From positions 434,001 through 498,000 of the forward strand of contig NZ_JAZARE010000003.1 in the NCBI RefSeq assembly GCF_036231905.1: a DNA stretch of 64,000 nt, written 5' to 3'. Source of the stretch: CAMLIZ01 sp036231905 (GTDB lineage: Bacteria; Pseudomonadota; Gammaproteobacteria; Burkholderiales; Burkholderiaceae_C). The position numbers and the translations under genes are program-made. This document shows, in pieces, positions 27,338 through 34,640 of the stretch (position 1 is the first letter of the stretch; each line of letters starts with the position of its first letter). The notes under the pieces are model-generated. The model made no database searches. It was not told where the DNA came from and worked only from the letters and a program-made list of their open reading frames with translations.

Positions 27338-29758
27338 TCAGCCCCGCAGGCGGGCGCCGAATTCGGTGTTGAGGCGTTGCACCACGGCGGCGATCACCGG
27401 TTCGATGCGTTCGTCGGTCAGGGTGGCCTGGTCGTCCAGCAGTTCCAGCCGCACGGCCATGCTGCGCTCGCCGGCGCCGATGTCGGCGGTGGGCTGCGCC
27501 GGCCGGTAGATGTCGAAGAGCTGGGCGCGGCGGATGAGTGCATCGGCCGCTTCGATCGCCTCGATCAGCGCCTGGTGGCTCACTCGGTCGTTCACCACGA
27601 TGGCGAGGTCACGCAGGGACGCCTGCTGGCGCGGGATCGGCTGGTACTGCGGCAGCGGGCGCTGCTGCAGCGCGGTCAGGTCGATCTCGAACAGCACCGG
27701 CGCGTGCGGCAGCTCATAGGCCTGTCGCCACTTGGGATGCAGCTCGCCCAGCACCCCCACACGCCGGCCGTCGATCTCGATGGCGGCGCTGCGGCCAGGG
27801 TGAAGCGCCGGATGCGGCGCCGGCACGAAACGTGGCGCCAGCGGGGCGAACAGCGCCTCCACGTCGCCCTTGACATCGAAGAAGTCCACGCCCTTGTCGG
27901 CGCGGCCCCATTGCAAGGTGTCCGCCGCGCCATACGCCAGCCCGCCCAGCCGCATCGGCTGGTGGATGCCGGCCACGCTGAGCGGCCCGTCCTGGTTGCG
28001 GTCGTCGCGCAGGAACACGCGTCCAATCTCGAACATACGCACGCGCGGCGCCTTGCGGGCGAGGTTGTAGCGCAGCGCGGAAACCAGGCTGCCAAGCAGG
28101 CTGGACCGCATCACCGCCAGCGGCGCTGCGATCGGATTCAGCACCTGGATGGGGTTGTCGTTGCCCGCCAGCTCGCGCTCCCAGCGGTCCTCGACGAAGC
28201 TGAAGTTGATCGTCTCCTGGTAGTCCAGGTCGGCCATCAGGTGCCGCAGCGCATGGCTGCTGCGCAGGGATTCCGGCCGCACCTTGGCCGTCACCGGCGC
28301 GAGCGGCGGCGTCTCGGGCAGCAGCGGGTACCCCAGCACGCGGATCACTTCCTCGATCAGGTCTTCCTCGATCTGGAGATCGAAGCGCCAGCTCGGCGGC
28401 GTGACGATCAGCTCGCCCTCGCCTTCCGTGAACGGCAGCCCCAGCCGCTGGAATACGCCGGCGCACTGCGCTTGCGTGACCGGCATGCCGATGACCTTGG
28501 CCGCGCGCGCCACGCGCAGGCGCACCGGCTTGCGCTCGGGCAGGCGCGCCACCTGGTCGTCCATCGGGCCGGCTTCGCCGCCGCAGATGTCGATGATCAG
28601 CTGCGTGATGCGCTCGATGTGTTCCACCGTGAGCGCCGGGTCCACGCCGCGCTCGAAACGATGGCCCGCGTCAGTGCTGAAATTGAAGCGACGCGACCGG
28701 CCGGCCACGGATTCCGGCCACCAGAACGCGGCCTCGACGTAGACGTTGCGGGTGTCGTCCGACACGGCCGTGTGGTCGCCCCCCATGATGCCGGCCAGCG
28801 ACTCCACCCCGCGCGCATCGGAGATCACGCCCACGGTCTCGTCCACCTCGATGGTGCTGCCGTTGAGCAGCTTGAGCGTCTCACCTTTGCGGCCCCAGCG
28901 CACCACCAGCTTCTGGTCGATCTTGTCCAGGTCGAAGATGTGGGACGGGCGGCCGACCTCGAACATCACATAGTTCGAGATGTCCACCAGCGCAGTCACC
29001 GAACGCTGGCCGCAGCGGGCCAGCCGCTCCACCATCCAGGCGGGTGTCCTGGCCTTGGTGTCGACGTTGCGCACGACGCGGCCGGAGAAGCGGCCGCACA
29101 GCTCGGGCGCCTCGATCTGCACCGGCAGGCGCTGGTCGTGGCGCGGTGGCACCGGCTGGATGCTCGGTTGCTTCAACGGCGCGCCCGTGAGGGCGGACAG
29201 CTCGCGTGCGATGCCGAACACGCTGAGCGCATGGCCAAGGTTGGGCGTGAGCTTCAGGGTGAACAGCGTGTCATCGAGCTTCAGCGCCTCGCGCACGTCC
29301 TGGCCCACCGGCGCATCGTCACCGAGCTCCAGCAGCCCGCCATGGTCGTCCGACAGCTTCAGCTCACGGGCGGAGCACAGCATGCCGAAGCTTTCCACGC
29401 CGCGCAGCTTGCCGGTGCCGATCTTGAACGGCTTGCCGTCCTCACCGGGCGGAAGCTCGGCACCCACCAGCGCCAGCGGCACCTTGATGCCGGCACGCGC
29501 GTTGGGCGCACCACACACGATCTGCAGCAGACCCTCCTTGGAGTGCTCACCCGCATTCACCTTGCACACACGCAGGCGGTCGGCATTCGGGTGCTGCGCG
29601 CATTCGACGATCTCACCCACCACCACGCGGCTGAAGGGCGGCGCCACCGGGCGCATCTCTTCCACCTCCATGCCGGCCATGGTGAGCGTGTCTGCCAGCT
29701 GCTCGGTGGTGATCGGCGGGTTGCAGAATTCGCGCAACCAACTTTCAGGAAATTGCAT
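27338..29758 (-). CDS. pheT: Phenylalanyl-tRNA synthetase beta subunit
   Basis: The protein has 806 residues. The N-terminal MQFPESWLREFCN, the tRNA-binding OB domain (VVVGEIVECAQHPNADRLRV), the B3/B4 editing domain, the B5 domain and the C-terminal ferredoxin-like anticodon-binding domain (RDLAIVVNDRVSHQALIEAI) are in the usual order. With PheS it forms the alpha2-beta2 enzyme that charges tRNA-Phe. It lies 18 bases downstream of pheS. Confidence 0.97.
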   Translation of the reverse strand: MQFPESWLREFCNPPITTEQLADTLTMAGMEVEEMRPVAPPFSRVVVGEIVECAQHPNADRLRVCKVNAGEHSKEGLLQIVCGAPNARAGIKVPLALVGAELPPGEDGKPFKIGTGKLRGVESFGMLCSARELKLSDDHGGLLELGDDAPVGQDVREALKLDDTLFTLKLTPNLGHALSVFGIARELSALTGAPLKQPSIQPVPPRHDQRLPVQIEAPELCGRFSGRVVRNVDTKARTPAWMVERLARCGQRSVTALVDISNYVMFEVGRPSHIFDLDKIDQKLVVRWGRKGETLKLLNGSTIEVDETVGVISDARGVESLAGIMGGDHTAVSDDTRNVYVEAAFWWPESVAGRSRRFNFSTDAGHRFERGVDPALTVEHIERITQLIIDICGGEAGPMDDQVARLPERKPVRLRVARAAKVIGMPVTQAQCAGVFQRLGLPFTEGEGELIVTPPSWRFDLQIEEDLIEEVIRVLGYPLLPETPPLAPVTAKVRPESLRSSHALRHLMADLDYQETINFSFVEDRWERELAGNDNPIQVLNPIAAPLAVMRSSLLGSLVSALRYNLARKAPRVRMFEIGRVFLRDDRNQDGPLSVAGIHQPMRLGGLAYGAADTLQWGRADKGVDFFDVKGDVEALFAPLAPRFVPAPHPALHPGRSAAIEIDGRRVGVLGELHPKWRQAYELPHAPVLFEIDLTALQQRPLPQYQPIPRQQASLRDLAIVVNDRVSHQALIEAIEAADALIRRAQLFDIYRPAQPTADIGAGERSMAVRLELLDDQATLTDERIEPVIAAVVQRLNTEFGARLRG

Positions 29759-29776
29759 CTTCGGCTTCTTGGATGA

Positions 29777-30823
29777 TCAGGACTTGAACTGCGACAGGAA
29801 GCGCAGGTCGCCGTCGAAGAACAGGCGCAGGTCGTTCACGCCATAACGCAGCATGGTCAGCCGGTCCGGCCCCATGCCGAACGCGAAGCCGATGTACTTC
29901 TCCGGGTCCAGACCGAAGTTGCGCACCACGTTCGGGTGCACCTGGCCCGAGCCGGCCACCTCCAGCCAGCGGCCCTTGAGCGGCCCGCTGTTGAAGGCGA
30001 TGTCCACCTCCGCCGAGGGCTCGGTGAACGGAAAGAACGACGGCCGGAAGCGCAGCTGCAGGTCGTCGGTTTCGAAGAAGGTGCGGAAGAAGTCGATGAA
30101 CACCGACTTCAGGTCCTTGAAGCTCACGTTCTCGCCGATCCACAGGCCTTCGCACTGGTGGAACATCGGCGAGTGGGTGGCGTCACTGTCCACGCGGTAG
30201 GTGCGGCCCGGCGCGATCACCCGGATCTCGGGCATGTGCTCCTGCCCCGCGTACTTGGCAGCATGCATGCGGGCGTAACGCACCTGCATGGGCGAGGTGT
30301 GCGGGCGCAGGTTGAGCCAGCGGCCTTCGGCGTCCTTCATGTCGACGTAGAAGGTGTCCTGCATCGAACGCGCCGGGTGGTTCTCCGGGTTATTCAGTGC
30401 GGTGAAGCTCATCCAGTCGGTTTCGATCTCGGGGCCGTCGGCCACGTCGAAGCCCATGGAGCCGAAGATCTGCTCGATGCGCTCCAGGGTGCGCGATACC
30501 GGATGCAGGCCGCCCACGCCACGCGCGCGGCCCGGCAGGGTGACGTCCAGCGACTCGGCCTTCAGTTGCGCTTCGAGTTCGGCATCGGCCAACGCCTGGC
30601 GTCGTGCCTGCAGCGCCGCTTCCACCCGCTGCTTGGTGGCGTTGATCTCGGCGCCGCGCGCCTTCTTCTCCTCAGGCGCCAACGCAGCCAGCCCCTTGAG
30701 CAGCTCGGTCACGCGGCCGGCCTTGCCGAGATAGCGTGCCTTGGCGTTTTCCAGCTCGGCCGGCGACGTCGCAACGCCGAAATCGGCTTGCGCGGCCTGC
30801 ACGAGTTGATCGAGATCGTTCAT
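29777..30823 (-). CDS. pheS: Phenylalanyl-tRNA synthetase alpha subunit
   Basis: The protein has 348 residues from ATG 30823 (MNDLDQLVQAAQADFG). An N-terminal coiled-coil covers about residues 1-90. The class II catalytic core has HPVSRTLERIEQIF, motif 2 around PGRTYRVDSDATHSPMFHQ, and motif 3 GMGPDRLTMLRYGVND. A strong hairpin terminator separates it from rplT, so part of its expression depends on read-through or a promoter inside the gap. No Phe-rich leader ORF is present there. Confidence 0.97.
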   Translation of the reverse strand: MNDLDQLVQAAQADFGVATSPAELENAKARYLGKAGRVTELLKGLAALAPEEKKARGAEINATKQRVEAALQARRQALADAELEAQLKAESLDVTLPGRARGVGGLHPVSRTLERIEQIFGSMGFDVADGPEIETDWMSFTALNNPENHPARSMQDTFYVDMKDAEGRWLNLRPHTSPMQVRYARMHAAKYAGQEHMPEIRVIAPGRTYRVDSDATHSPMFHQCEGLWIGENVSFKDLKSVFIDFFRTFFETDDLQLRFRPSFFPFTEPSAEVDIAFNSGPLKGRWLEVAGSGQVHPNVVRNFGLDPEKYIGFAFGMGPDRLTMLRYGVNDLRLFFDGDLRFLSQFKS

Positions 30824-30841
30824 CGCGGTGGTTTCAACGAG

Positions 30842-30876
30842 AAATAAAAAAGGCCGAACACCCGGTGCCGGCCTTT
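30842..30876 (-). terminator. Terminator between rplT and pheS
   Basis: On the minus strand, AAAGGCCG (30869-30876) and CGGCCTTT (30849-30856) form an 8-bp stem with a 12-base loop and a T-run. Two more GC-rich inverted repeats lie between it and the rplT stop (CCGCGG-gcaa-CCGCGG, and CCCGGC...GCCGGG). Confidence 0.8.
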
Positions 30877-30935
30877 GAAGTCTTGCCCGGCCTTTCAGCC
30901 GGGGCCGTGACACCGCGGTTGCCCGCGGTTCACGC

Positions 30936-31292
30936 TCAAGCGAGCTGGGCCTTCACCTTGTCGACGATGCTGCCAAAAGCAGCCGGGTCGTTGACGGCCA
31001 TGTCGGCAAGGACCTTGCGGTCGATGTCGATCTGGGCTTTCTTCAGGCCAGCCATGAATTTGCTGTATGTGATCCCCAGGCCACGGGACGCCGCGTTGAT
31101 ACGGGCGATCCACAGCTGACGGAACACCCGCTTCTTGGTGCGACGGTCGCGGTAGGCGTATTGCCCCGCCTTCATCACCGCCTGTTTGGCGATGCGGAAG
31201 ACGTTCTTGCGACGACCACGATAGCCCTTGGCGAGGGCCAGCACCTTCTTGTGACGGGCACGTGCGGTAACACCACGTTTGACGCGAGGCAT
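30936..31292 (-). CDS. rplT: 50S ribosomal protein L20
   Basis: The protein has 118 residues, starting MPRVKRGVTARARHKKVL with the long basic N-terminal helix and ending in the globular domain (LGITYSKFMAGLKKAQIDID). It is an early 23S rRNA assembly protein. In other bacteria L20 also represses its own operon through the mRNA. It follows rpmI by 25 bases. Confidence 0.98.
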   Translation of the reverse strand: MPRVKRGVTARARHKKVLALAKGYRGRRKNVFRIAKQAVMKAGQYAYRDRRTKKRVFRQLWIARINAASRGLGITYSKFMAGLKKAQIDIDRKVLADMAVNDPAAFGSIVDKVKAQLA

Positions 31293-31317
31293 GTGATTGC
31301 TCCTTGTTCAGTGGTGA

Positions 31318-31521
31318 TTACAGGCCAGCAAAGGGCAGCATCTGAGCGATGTGTCCCATGTTGGTCTCGTGCACGGTGACCGCGCCGCGAAGCTGGCGCT
31401 TGTTCTTCGTGGACTTCTTGGTCAGGATGTGGCGCTTGAACGCCTGACCGCGCTTGACGGTACCACCCGGACGCACGCGGAAGCGCTTCTTCGCGCTGCT
31501 CTTGGTCTTCATTTTGGGCAT
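31318..31521 (-). CDS. rpmI: 50S ribosomal protein L35
   Basis: The protein has 67 residues and is very basic (MPKMKTKSSAKKRFRVRPGG). AAAAAGGAG lies just upstream of the ATG. The gene sits between infC and rplT, and its 122-base leader is rich in inverted repeats (annotated separately). Confidence 0.98.
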   Translation of the reverse strand: MPKMKTKSSAKKRFRVRPGGTVKRGQAFKRHILTKKSTKNKRQLRGAVTVHETNMGHIAQMLPFAGL

Positions 31522-31643
31522 GACTGCTCCTTTTTCGCTGCCCCGTCAGGCGTGCGCGGAAAGGTCCCGCGCCCTTGTTGGCCTGAAAGGGCTTCTGTGC
31601 AGCACCGTGGCGACCAGCCCCGGTGCTGTAACTCCAACCGTGC
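31522..31643 (-). promoter_or_regulatory. Structured intergenic leader infC-rpmI
   Basis: These 122 bases hold three potential hairpins on the minus strand: CAGCACCG...CGGTGCTG, GCCCTT...AAGGGC and GCGCGG...CCGCGC. None has a T-run. In other bacteria L20 regulates infC-rpmI-rplT through RNA structure in this area, so a ribosomal-protein leader is a fair candidate. This is inference from position and repeats. Confidence 0.4.
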
Positions 31644-32192
31644 TCAGCGCTTCTTGGGCGCCAGCACCATGATCATCTGCCGGCCCTCGAGCTTCGGCAT
31701 GTTTTCCACCACCGCCACGTCGGCCAGTTCATCGCGGATGCGCTCCAGCAGCCGCATGCCGATGTCCTGGTGGGTGATCTCGCGGCCACGGTAGCGCAGC
31801 GTGACCTTGCCCTTGTCGCCGTCCTCGGCAATGAAGCGGCGCAGGTTCCGCATCTTGATCTGGTAGTCGCCTTCGTCCGTGCCCGGGCGGAACTTGACTT
31901 CCTTGACCTCGATGATCTTCTGCTTCGCCTTGGCTTCCGCCGCCTTCTTCTGCTCCAGGTACTTGAACTTGCCGTAGTCCATCAGCCGGCACACCGGCGG
32001 ATCGGCCTGGGCAACGATCTCCACGAGATCGACGTCCCGTTCGCCCGCCATGTGCAGCGCTTCCTGCAAGCTCACGATGCCCAGGGGCTCGTTGTCGGGG
32101 CCGTTCAGCCGGACTTCCGGCGCGGTGATCTCGCGGTTCAAGCGGTGCTTGCGCTCCACGTTGGGAGTGCGGCGGTCAGCAAAAGTAGCGAT
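31644..32192 (-). CDS. infC: Translation initiation factor IF-3, starting with ATC
   Basis: The protein has 182 residues when started at the ATC at 32190-32192: GAAAGG lies eight bases upstream and the protein reads (M)ATFADRRTPNVERKHRLNRE. Starting at the first standard codon (GTG 32159) would cut off the leading residues and leave no ribosome-binding site. infC with an AUU-class start is known to be autoregulated because IF3 rejects such codons. The N-domain (LNREITAPEVRL), the linker and the C-domain (KFRPGTDEGDYQIK) are complete. It lies about 70 bases after thrS. Confidence 0.93.
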   Translation of the reverse strand: MATFADRRTPNVERKHRLNREITAPEVRLNGPDNEPLGIVSLQEALHMAGERDVDLVEIVAQADPPVCRLMDYGKFKYLEQKKAAEAKAKQKIIEVKEVKFRPGTDEGDYQIKMRNLRRFIAEDGDKGKVTLRYRGREITHQDIGMRLLERIRDELADVAVVENMPKLEGRQMIMVLAPKKR

Positions 32193-32262
32193 GGTGCAAA
32201 CCTTTCAACGGAACCAAGGCAACAGTCCCACGTAAAAACGACTGCGCGCCACAAAAGGCCGT

Positions 32263-34182
32263 TCAGACCTTGGCCGCGATATCCGCTGCGAGCTTCTGGA
32301 CGAAGGAATCGAGGGACATCACGCCGAGATCCTGGTTGCCTCGGGCGCGCACCGCAACGGCCCCGCTTGCCTTCTCCTTGTCGCCCACGACAAGGATGAA
32401 CGGGACCTTTTGCATTGAATGCTCCCGTATTTTATACGTAATTTTCTCGTGGCGCAAATCGGCCTGCGCTCTAACTCCTTGTTTTAGAAGCGTTTTCACG
32501 ATTTCGGATACATAGTCGTGCTGGGCGTCCGTGATGCTGGTCACCACCACCTGCGTGGGCGCCAGCCAGACCGGCAGCGCGCCGGCGTGCTGCTCGATCA
32601 GGATGCCGATGAAGCGCTCCAGGCTGCCCACGATGGCGCGGTGCAGCATCACCGGAGTGCGGCGCTCCCCGCTTTCGGCCACGTATTCGGCGCCCAGCCG
32701 CTCGGCCATGAAGAAATCCACCTGCATGGTGCCCACCTGCCAGGGCCGGCCGAGCGCGTCCTTCAGTGTGTATTCGATCTTCGGGCCGTAGAACGCACCG
32801 TCGCCGGGGGCGATCTCGAACTGCACGCCACTGCGCCGCAGGCTTTCCATCAGCGCGTGCTCTGCCTTGTCCCAGGCCTCGTCGGAGCCGATGCGGGCCT
32901 CCGGTCGTGTGGCAACCTTGTAGATGATGTCGGTGAAGCCGAAGTCCTGGTAGACCTTCTGCAGCAGGGCCGTGTAGACAGTGCACTCCGGCAGGATCTG
33001 GTCTTCGGTGCAGAAGATGTGGCCGTCGTCCTGCGTGAAGCCCCGCACGCGCATGATGCCGTGCAGCCCGCCCGTGGGCTCGTTGCGGTGGCACTGGCCG
33101 AATTCGCCGTAGCGCAGCGGCAGGTCGCGGTAGCTCTTGATGCCCTGCTTGAAGATCAGGATGTGGCCGGGGCAGTTCATCGGCTTGAGCGCGTAGTCGC
33201 GCTTCTCCGACTCCGTGGTGAACATGTTCTCGCGGTACTTCTGCCAGTGGCCCGTCTTCTCCCACAGGCCCTGGTCCAGCAGTTGCGGGCCCTTGACCTC
33301 CAGGTAGCCGTTGTCGCGGTACACACGGCGCATGTACTGCTCCACCTCCTGCCACACCGTCCAGCCCTTGGGGTGCCAGAAGACCGTGCCGGGCGAGTGC
33401 TCGTCGATGTGGAACAGGTCCAGTTCCTTGCCCAGCTTGCGGTGGTCGCGCTTCTCGGCTTCCTCCAGCATGCGCAGGTACTGTTGCAGCTCGTCCTTGG
33501 TGGCCCAGGCCGTGCCGTAGATGCGCTGCAGTTGCTCGTTGCGGTGGTCGCCGCGCCAGTAGGCGCCGGCCACCTTCATCAGCTTGAAGTGCTTGAGCTT
33601 GCCCGTGCTGGGCACGTGCGGGCCGCGGCACAAGTCCTCGAACTGGCCTTCGCGATAGAGCGACACATCCTCGCCCTGCGGAATGCTCTCGATGATCTCC
33701 GCCTTGTAGTGCTCGCCGAGGCTTTTGAAGTAGGCGACGGCCTCATCGCGCGGCAGCACGCGGCGCTCCACCTTCTCGTCCTTCTTCGCCAGCTCCGTCA
33801 TCTTGGCTTCGATGGCGGCCAGGTCCTCGGGCGTGAACGGACGCTTGTACGCAAAGTCGTAGTAGAAGCCGTTTTCGATCACCGGGCCGATGGTGACCTG
33901 CGCCTCGGGGAAGAGGTCCTTCACCGCATAAGCCAGCAGGTGAGCCGTGGAGTGGCGGATGACATCCAGGCCGTCCGGGTCCTTTTCCGTCACGATCGCC
34001 AGCGGCGTGTCGCGTTCCAGGCGGTAGCTGGTGTCCACCACCTTGGCTTCCTTGCCATGGCCGATGCGCCCGGCCAGCGCGGCCTTGGCCAGCCCGGTGC
34101 CGATGGAGGCGGCCACGTCGGCCACCGTGGGCGGCTGCGCGAATTCGCGCTGGGAACCATCGGGCAACTGGATCTTGATCAT
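32263..34182 (-). CDS. thrS: Threonyl-tRNA synthetase
   Basis: The protein has 639 residues from ATG 34182, with GGAG seven bases upstream. Domains in order: TGS (IKIQLPDGSQREF), the editing domain with HSTAHLLAYAV, the class II core with the zinc Cys in MNCPGHILIF and HRNEPTGGLHG, and the anticodon domain (PTQVVVTSITDAQ). It is the first gene of the thrS-infC-rpmI-rplT run. Its mRNA leader encodes a Thr-rich peptide followed by a terminator, so transcription is probably controlled by threonyl-tRNA charging. Confidence 0.98.
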   Translation of the reverse strand: MIKIQLPDGSQREFAQPPTVADVAASIGTGLAKAALAGRIGHGKEAKVVDTSYRLERDTPLAIVTEKDPDGLDVIRHSTAHLLAYAVKDLFPEAQVTIGPVIENGFYYDFAYKRPFTPEDLAAIEAKMTELAKKDEKVERRVLPRDEAVAYFKSLGEHYKAEIIESIPQGEDVSLYREGQFEDLCRGPHVPSTGKLKHFKLMKVAGAYWRGDHRNEQLQRIYGTAWATKDELQQYLRMLEEAEKRDHRKLGKELDLFHIDEHSPGTVFWHPKGWTVWQEVEQYMRRVYRDNGYLEVKGPQLLDQGLWEKTGHWQKYRENMFTTESEKRDYALKPMNCPGHILIFKQGIKSYRDLPLRYGEFGQCHRNEPTGGLHGIMRVRGFTQDDGHIFCTEDQILPECTVYTALLQKVYQDFGFTDIIYKVATRPEARIGSDEAWDKAEHALMESLRRSGVQFEIAPGDGAFYGPKIEYTLKDALGRPWQVGTMQVDFFMAERLGAEYVAESGERRTPVMLHRAIVGSLERFIGILIEQHAGALPVWLAPTQVVVTSITDAQHDYVSEIVKTLLKQGVRAQADLRHEKITYKIREHSMQKVPFILVVGDKEKASGAVAVRARGNQDLGVMSLDSFVQKLAADIAAKV

Positions 34183-34191
34183 CTGGAACTC

Positions 34192-34225
34192 CAAAAACAA
34201 AAAAGCGCGGTGGGTGCCGCGCTTT
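34192..34225 (-). terminator. Leader (attenuator) terminator before thrS
   Basis: On the minus strand, AAAGCGCGG (34217-34225) and CCGCGCTTT (34202-34210) form a 9-bp stem with a 6-base loop, followed by TTTTGTTTTT. The T-run ends just before the thrS GGAG. It lies 30 bases after the Thr-rich leader stop. Confidence 0.85.
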
Positions 34226-34255
34226 CCTTGTGAACGAGAAAAATCTCTGGCGTGA

Positions 34256-34309
34256 CTACGCGGCCGACTGAACCTCGACGGTGACAGTGGACGTAGTTCG
34301 CGGTGTCAT
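34256..34309 (-). CDS. Threonine-rich leader peptide of thrS
   Basis: A 17-codon ORF encodes MTPRTTSTVTVEVQSAA and stops with TAG. Five of its first ten codons are Thr (ACA, ACT, ACG, ACT, ACC). The last two codons, GCC GCG, form a hexamer complementary to CGCGGC in the 5' arm of the following terminator. That gives a simple antiterminator that a ribosome at the stop codon would hide and a ribosome stalled on Thr codons would leave free. AAAGG lies about 10 bases before the ATG. Confidence 0.75.
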   Translation of the reverse strand: MTPRTTSTVTVEVQSAA

Positions 34310-34351
34310 AACCGGCGTGCCTTTCTCGCTCTTGTGGGTGGTGGAGCCGGA

Positions 34352-34357
34352 ATTGTA
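34352..34357 (-). promoter_or_regulatory. -10 element for the thr leader/thrS transcript
   Basis: TACAAT on the minus strand lies immediately after the stop of the small lipoprotein gene and about 42 bases before the leader ATG. No good -35 match is visible at 16-18 bases upstream, so this promoter is tentative. Confidence 0.42.
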
Positions 34358-34359
34358 GA

Positions 34360-34629
34360 TCACGACACCGGATCGGGCTCGGTGTTGTCCGGCGACGGCG
34401 GATTGAAGCTGCTCACGTCCACCGGCTCCTTGTCCTCCGGCGTCAGGGTGTTCAGCGTGGCGAGGTAGCTCGCCATGCCGGCGGTGGACTCGCTGGCGCT
34501 GGGTGGCACCGCCTCCAGCGGACCGGGCGGAGCGGGAGCCGGTGCCGGGGAATCGCCACCGCCACCGCAGGCGCTCACCAGGGCCGCTGCAGCGAACGCC
34601 TGGGCGAGCCAGAAAATGCGCTTGTTCAT
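34360..34629 (-). CDS. Small Pro-rich lipoprotein, unknown function
   Basis: The protein has 89 residues from ATG 34629, with AAGGAG seven bases upstream. The signal ends in lipobox LVSAC with Cys21. The mature part is Gly then Pro/Ala-rich (SPAPAPAPPGP), with a short conserved-looking stretch ASYLATLNTLTPEDKEPVDV and an acidic tail. It starts 11 bases after the DUF4331 gene and is clearly in the same operon, so it may act with that secreted protein. I do not recognise a family. Confidence 0.7.
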   Translation of the reverse strand: MNKRIFWLAQAFAAAALVSACGGGGDSPAPAPAPPGPLEAVPPSASESTAGMASYLATLNTLTPEDKEPVDVSSFNPPSPDNTEPDPVS

Positions 34630-34640
34630 CGAGATCTCCT

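Noticed and set aside
30824..30935. pheM-like phenylalanine leader peptide before pheS
   Set aside because: The only short frame in the gap (VNRGQPRCHGPG) has no Phe codons.
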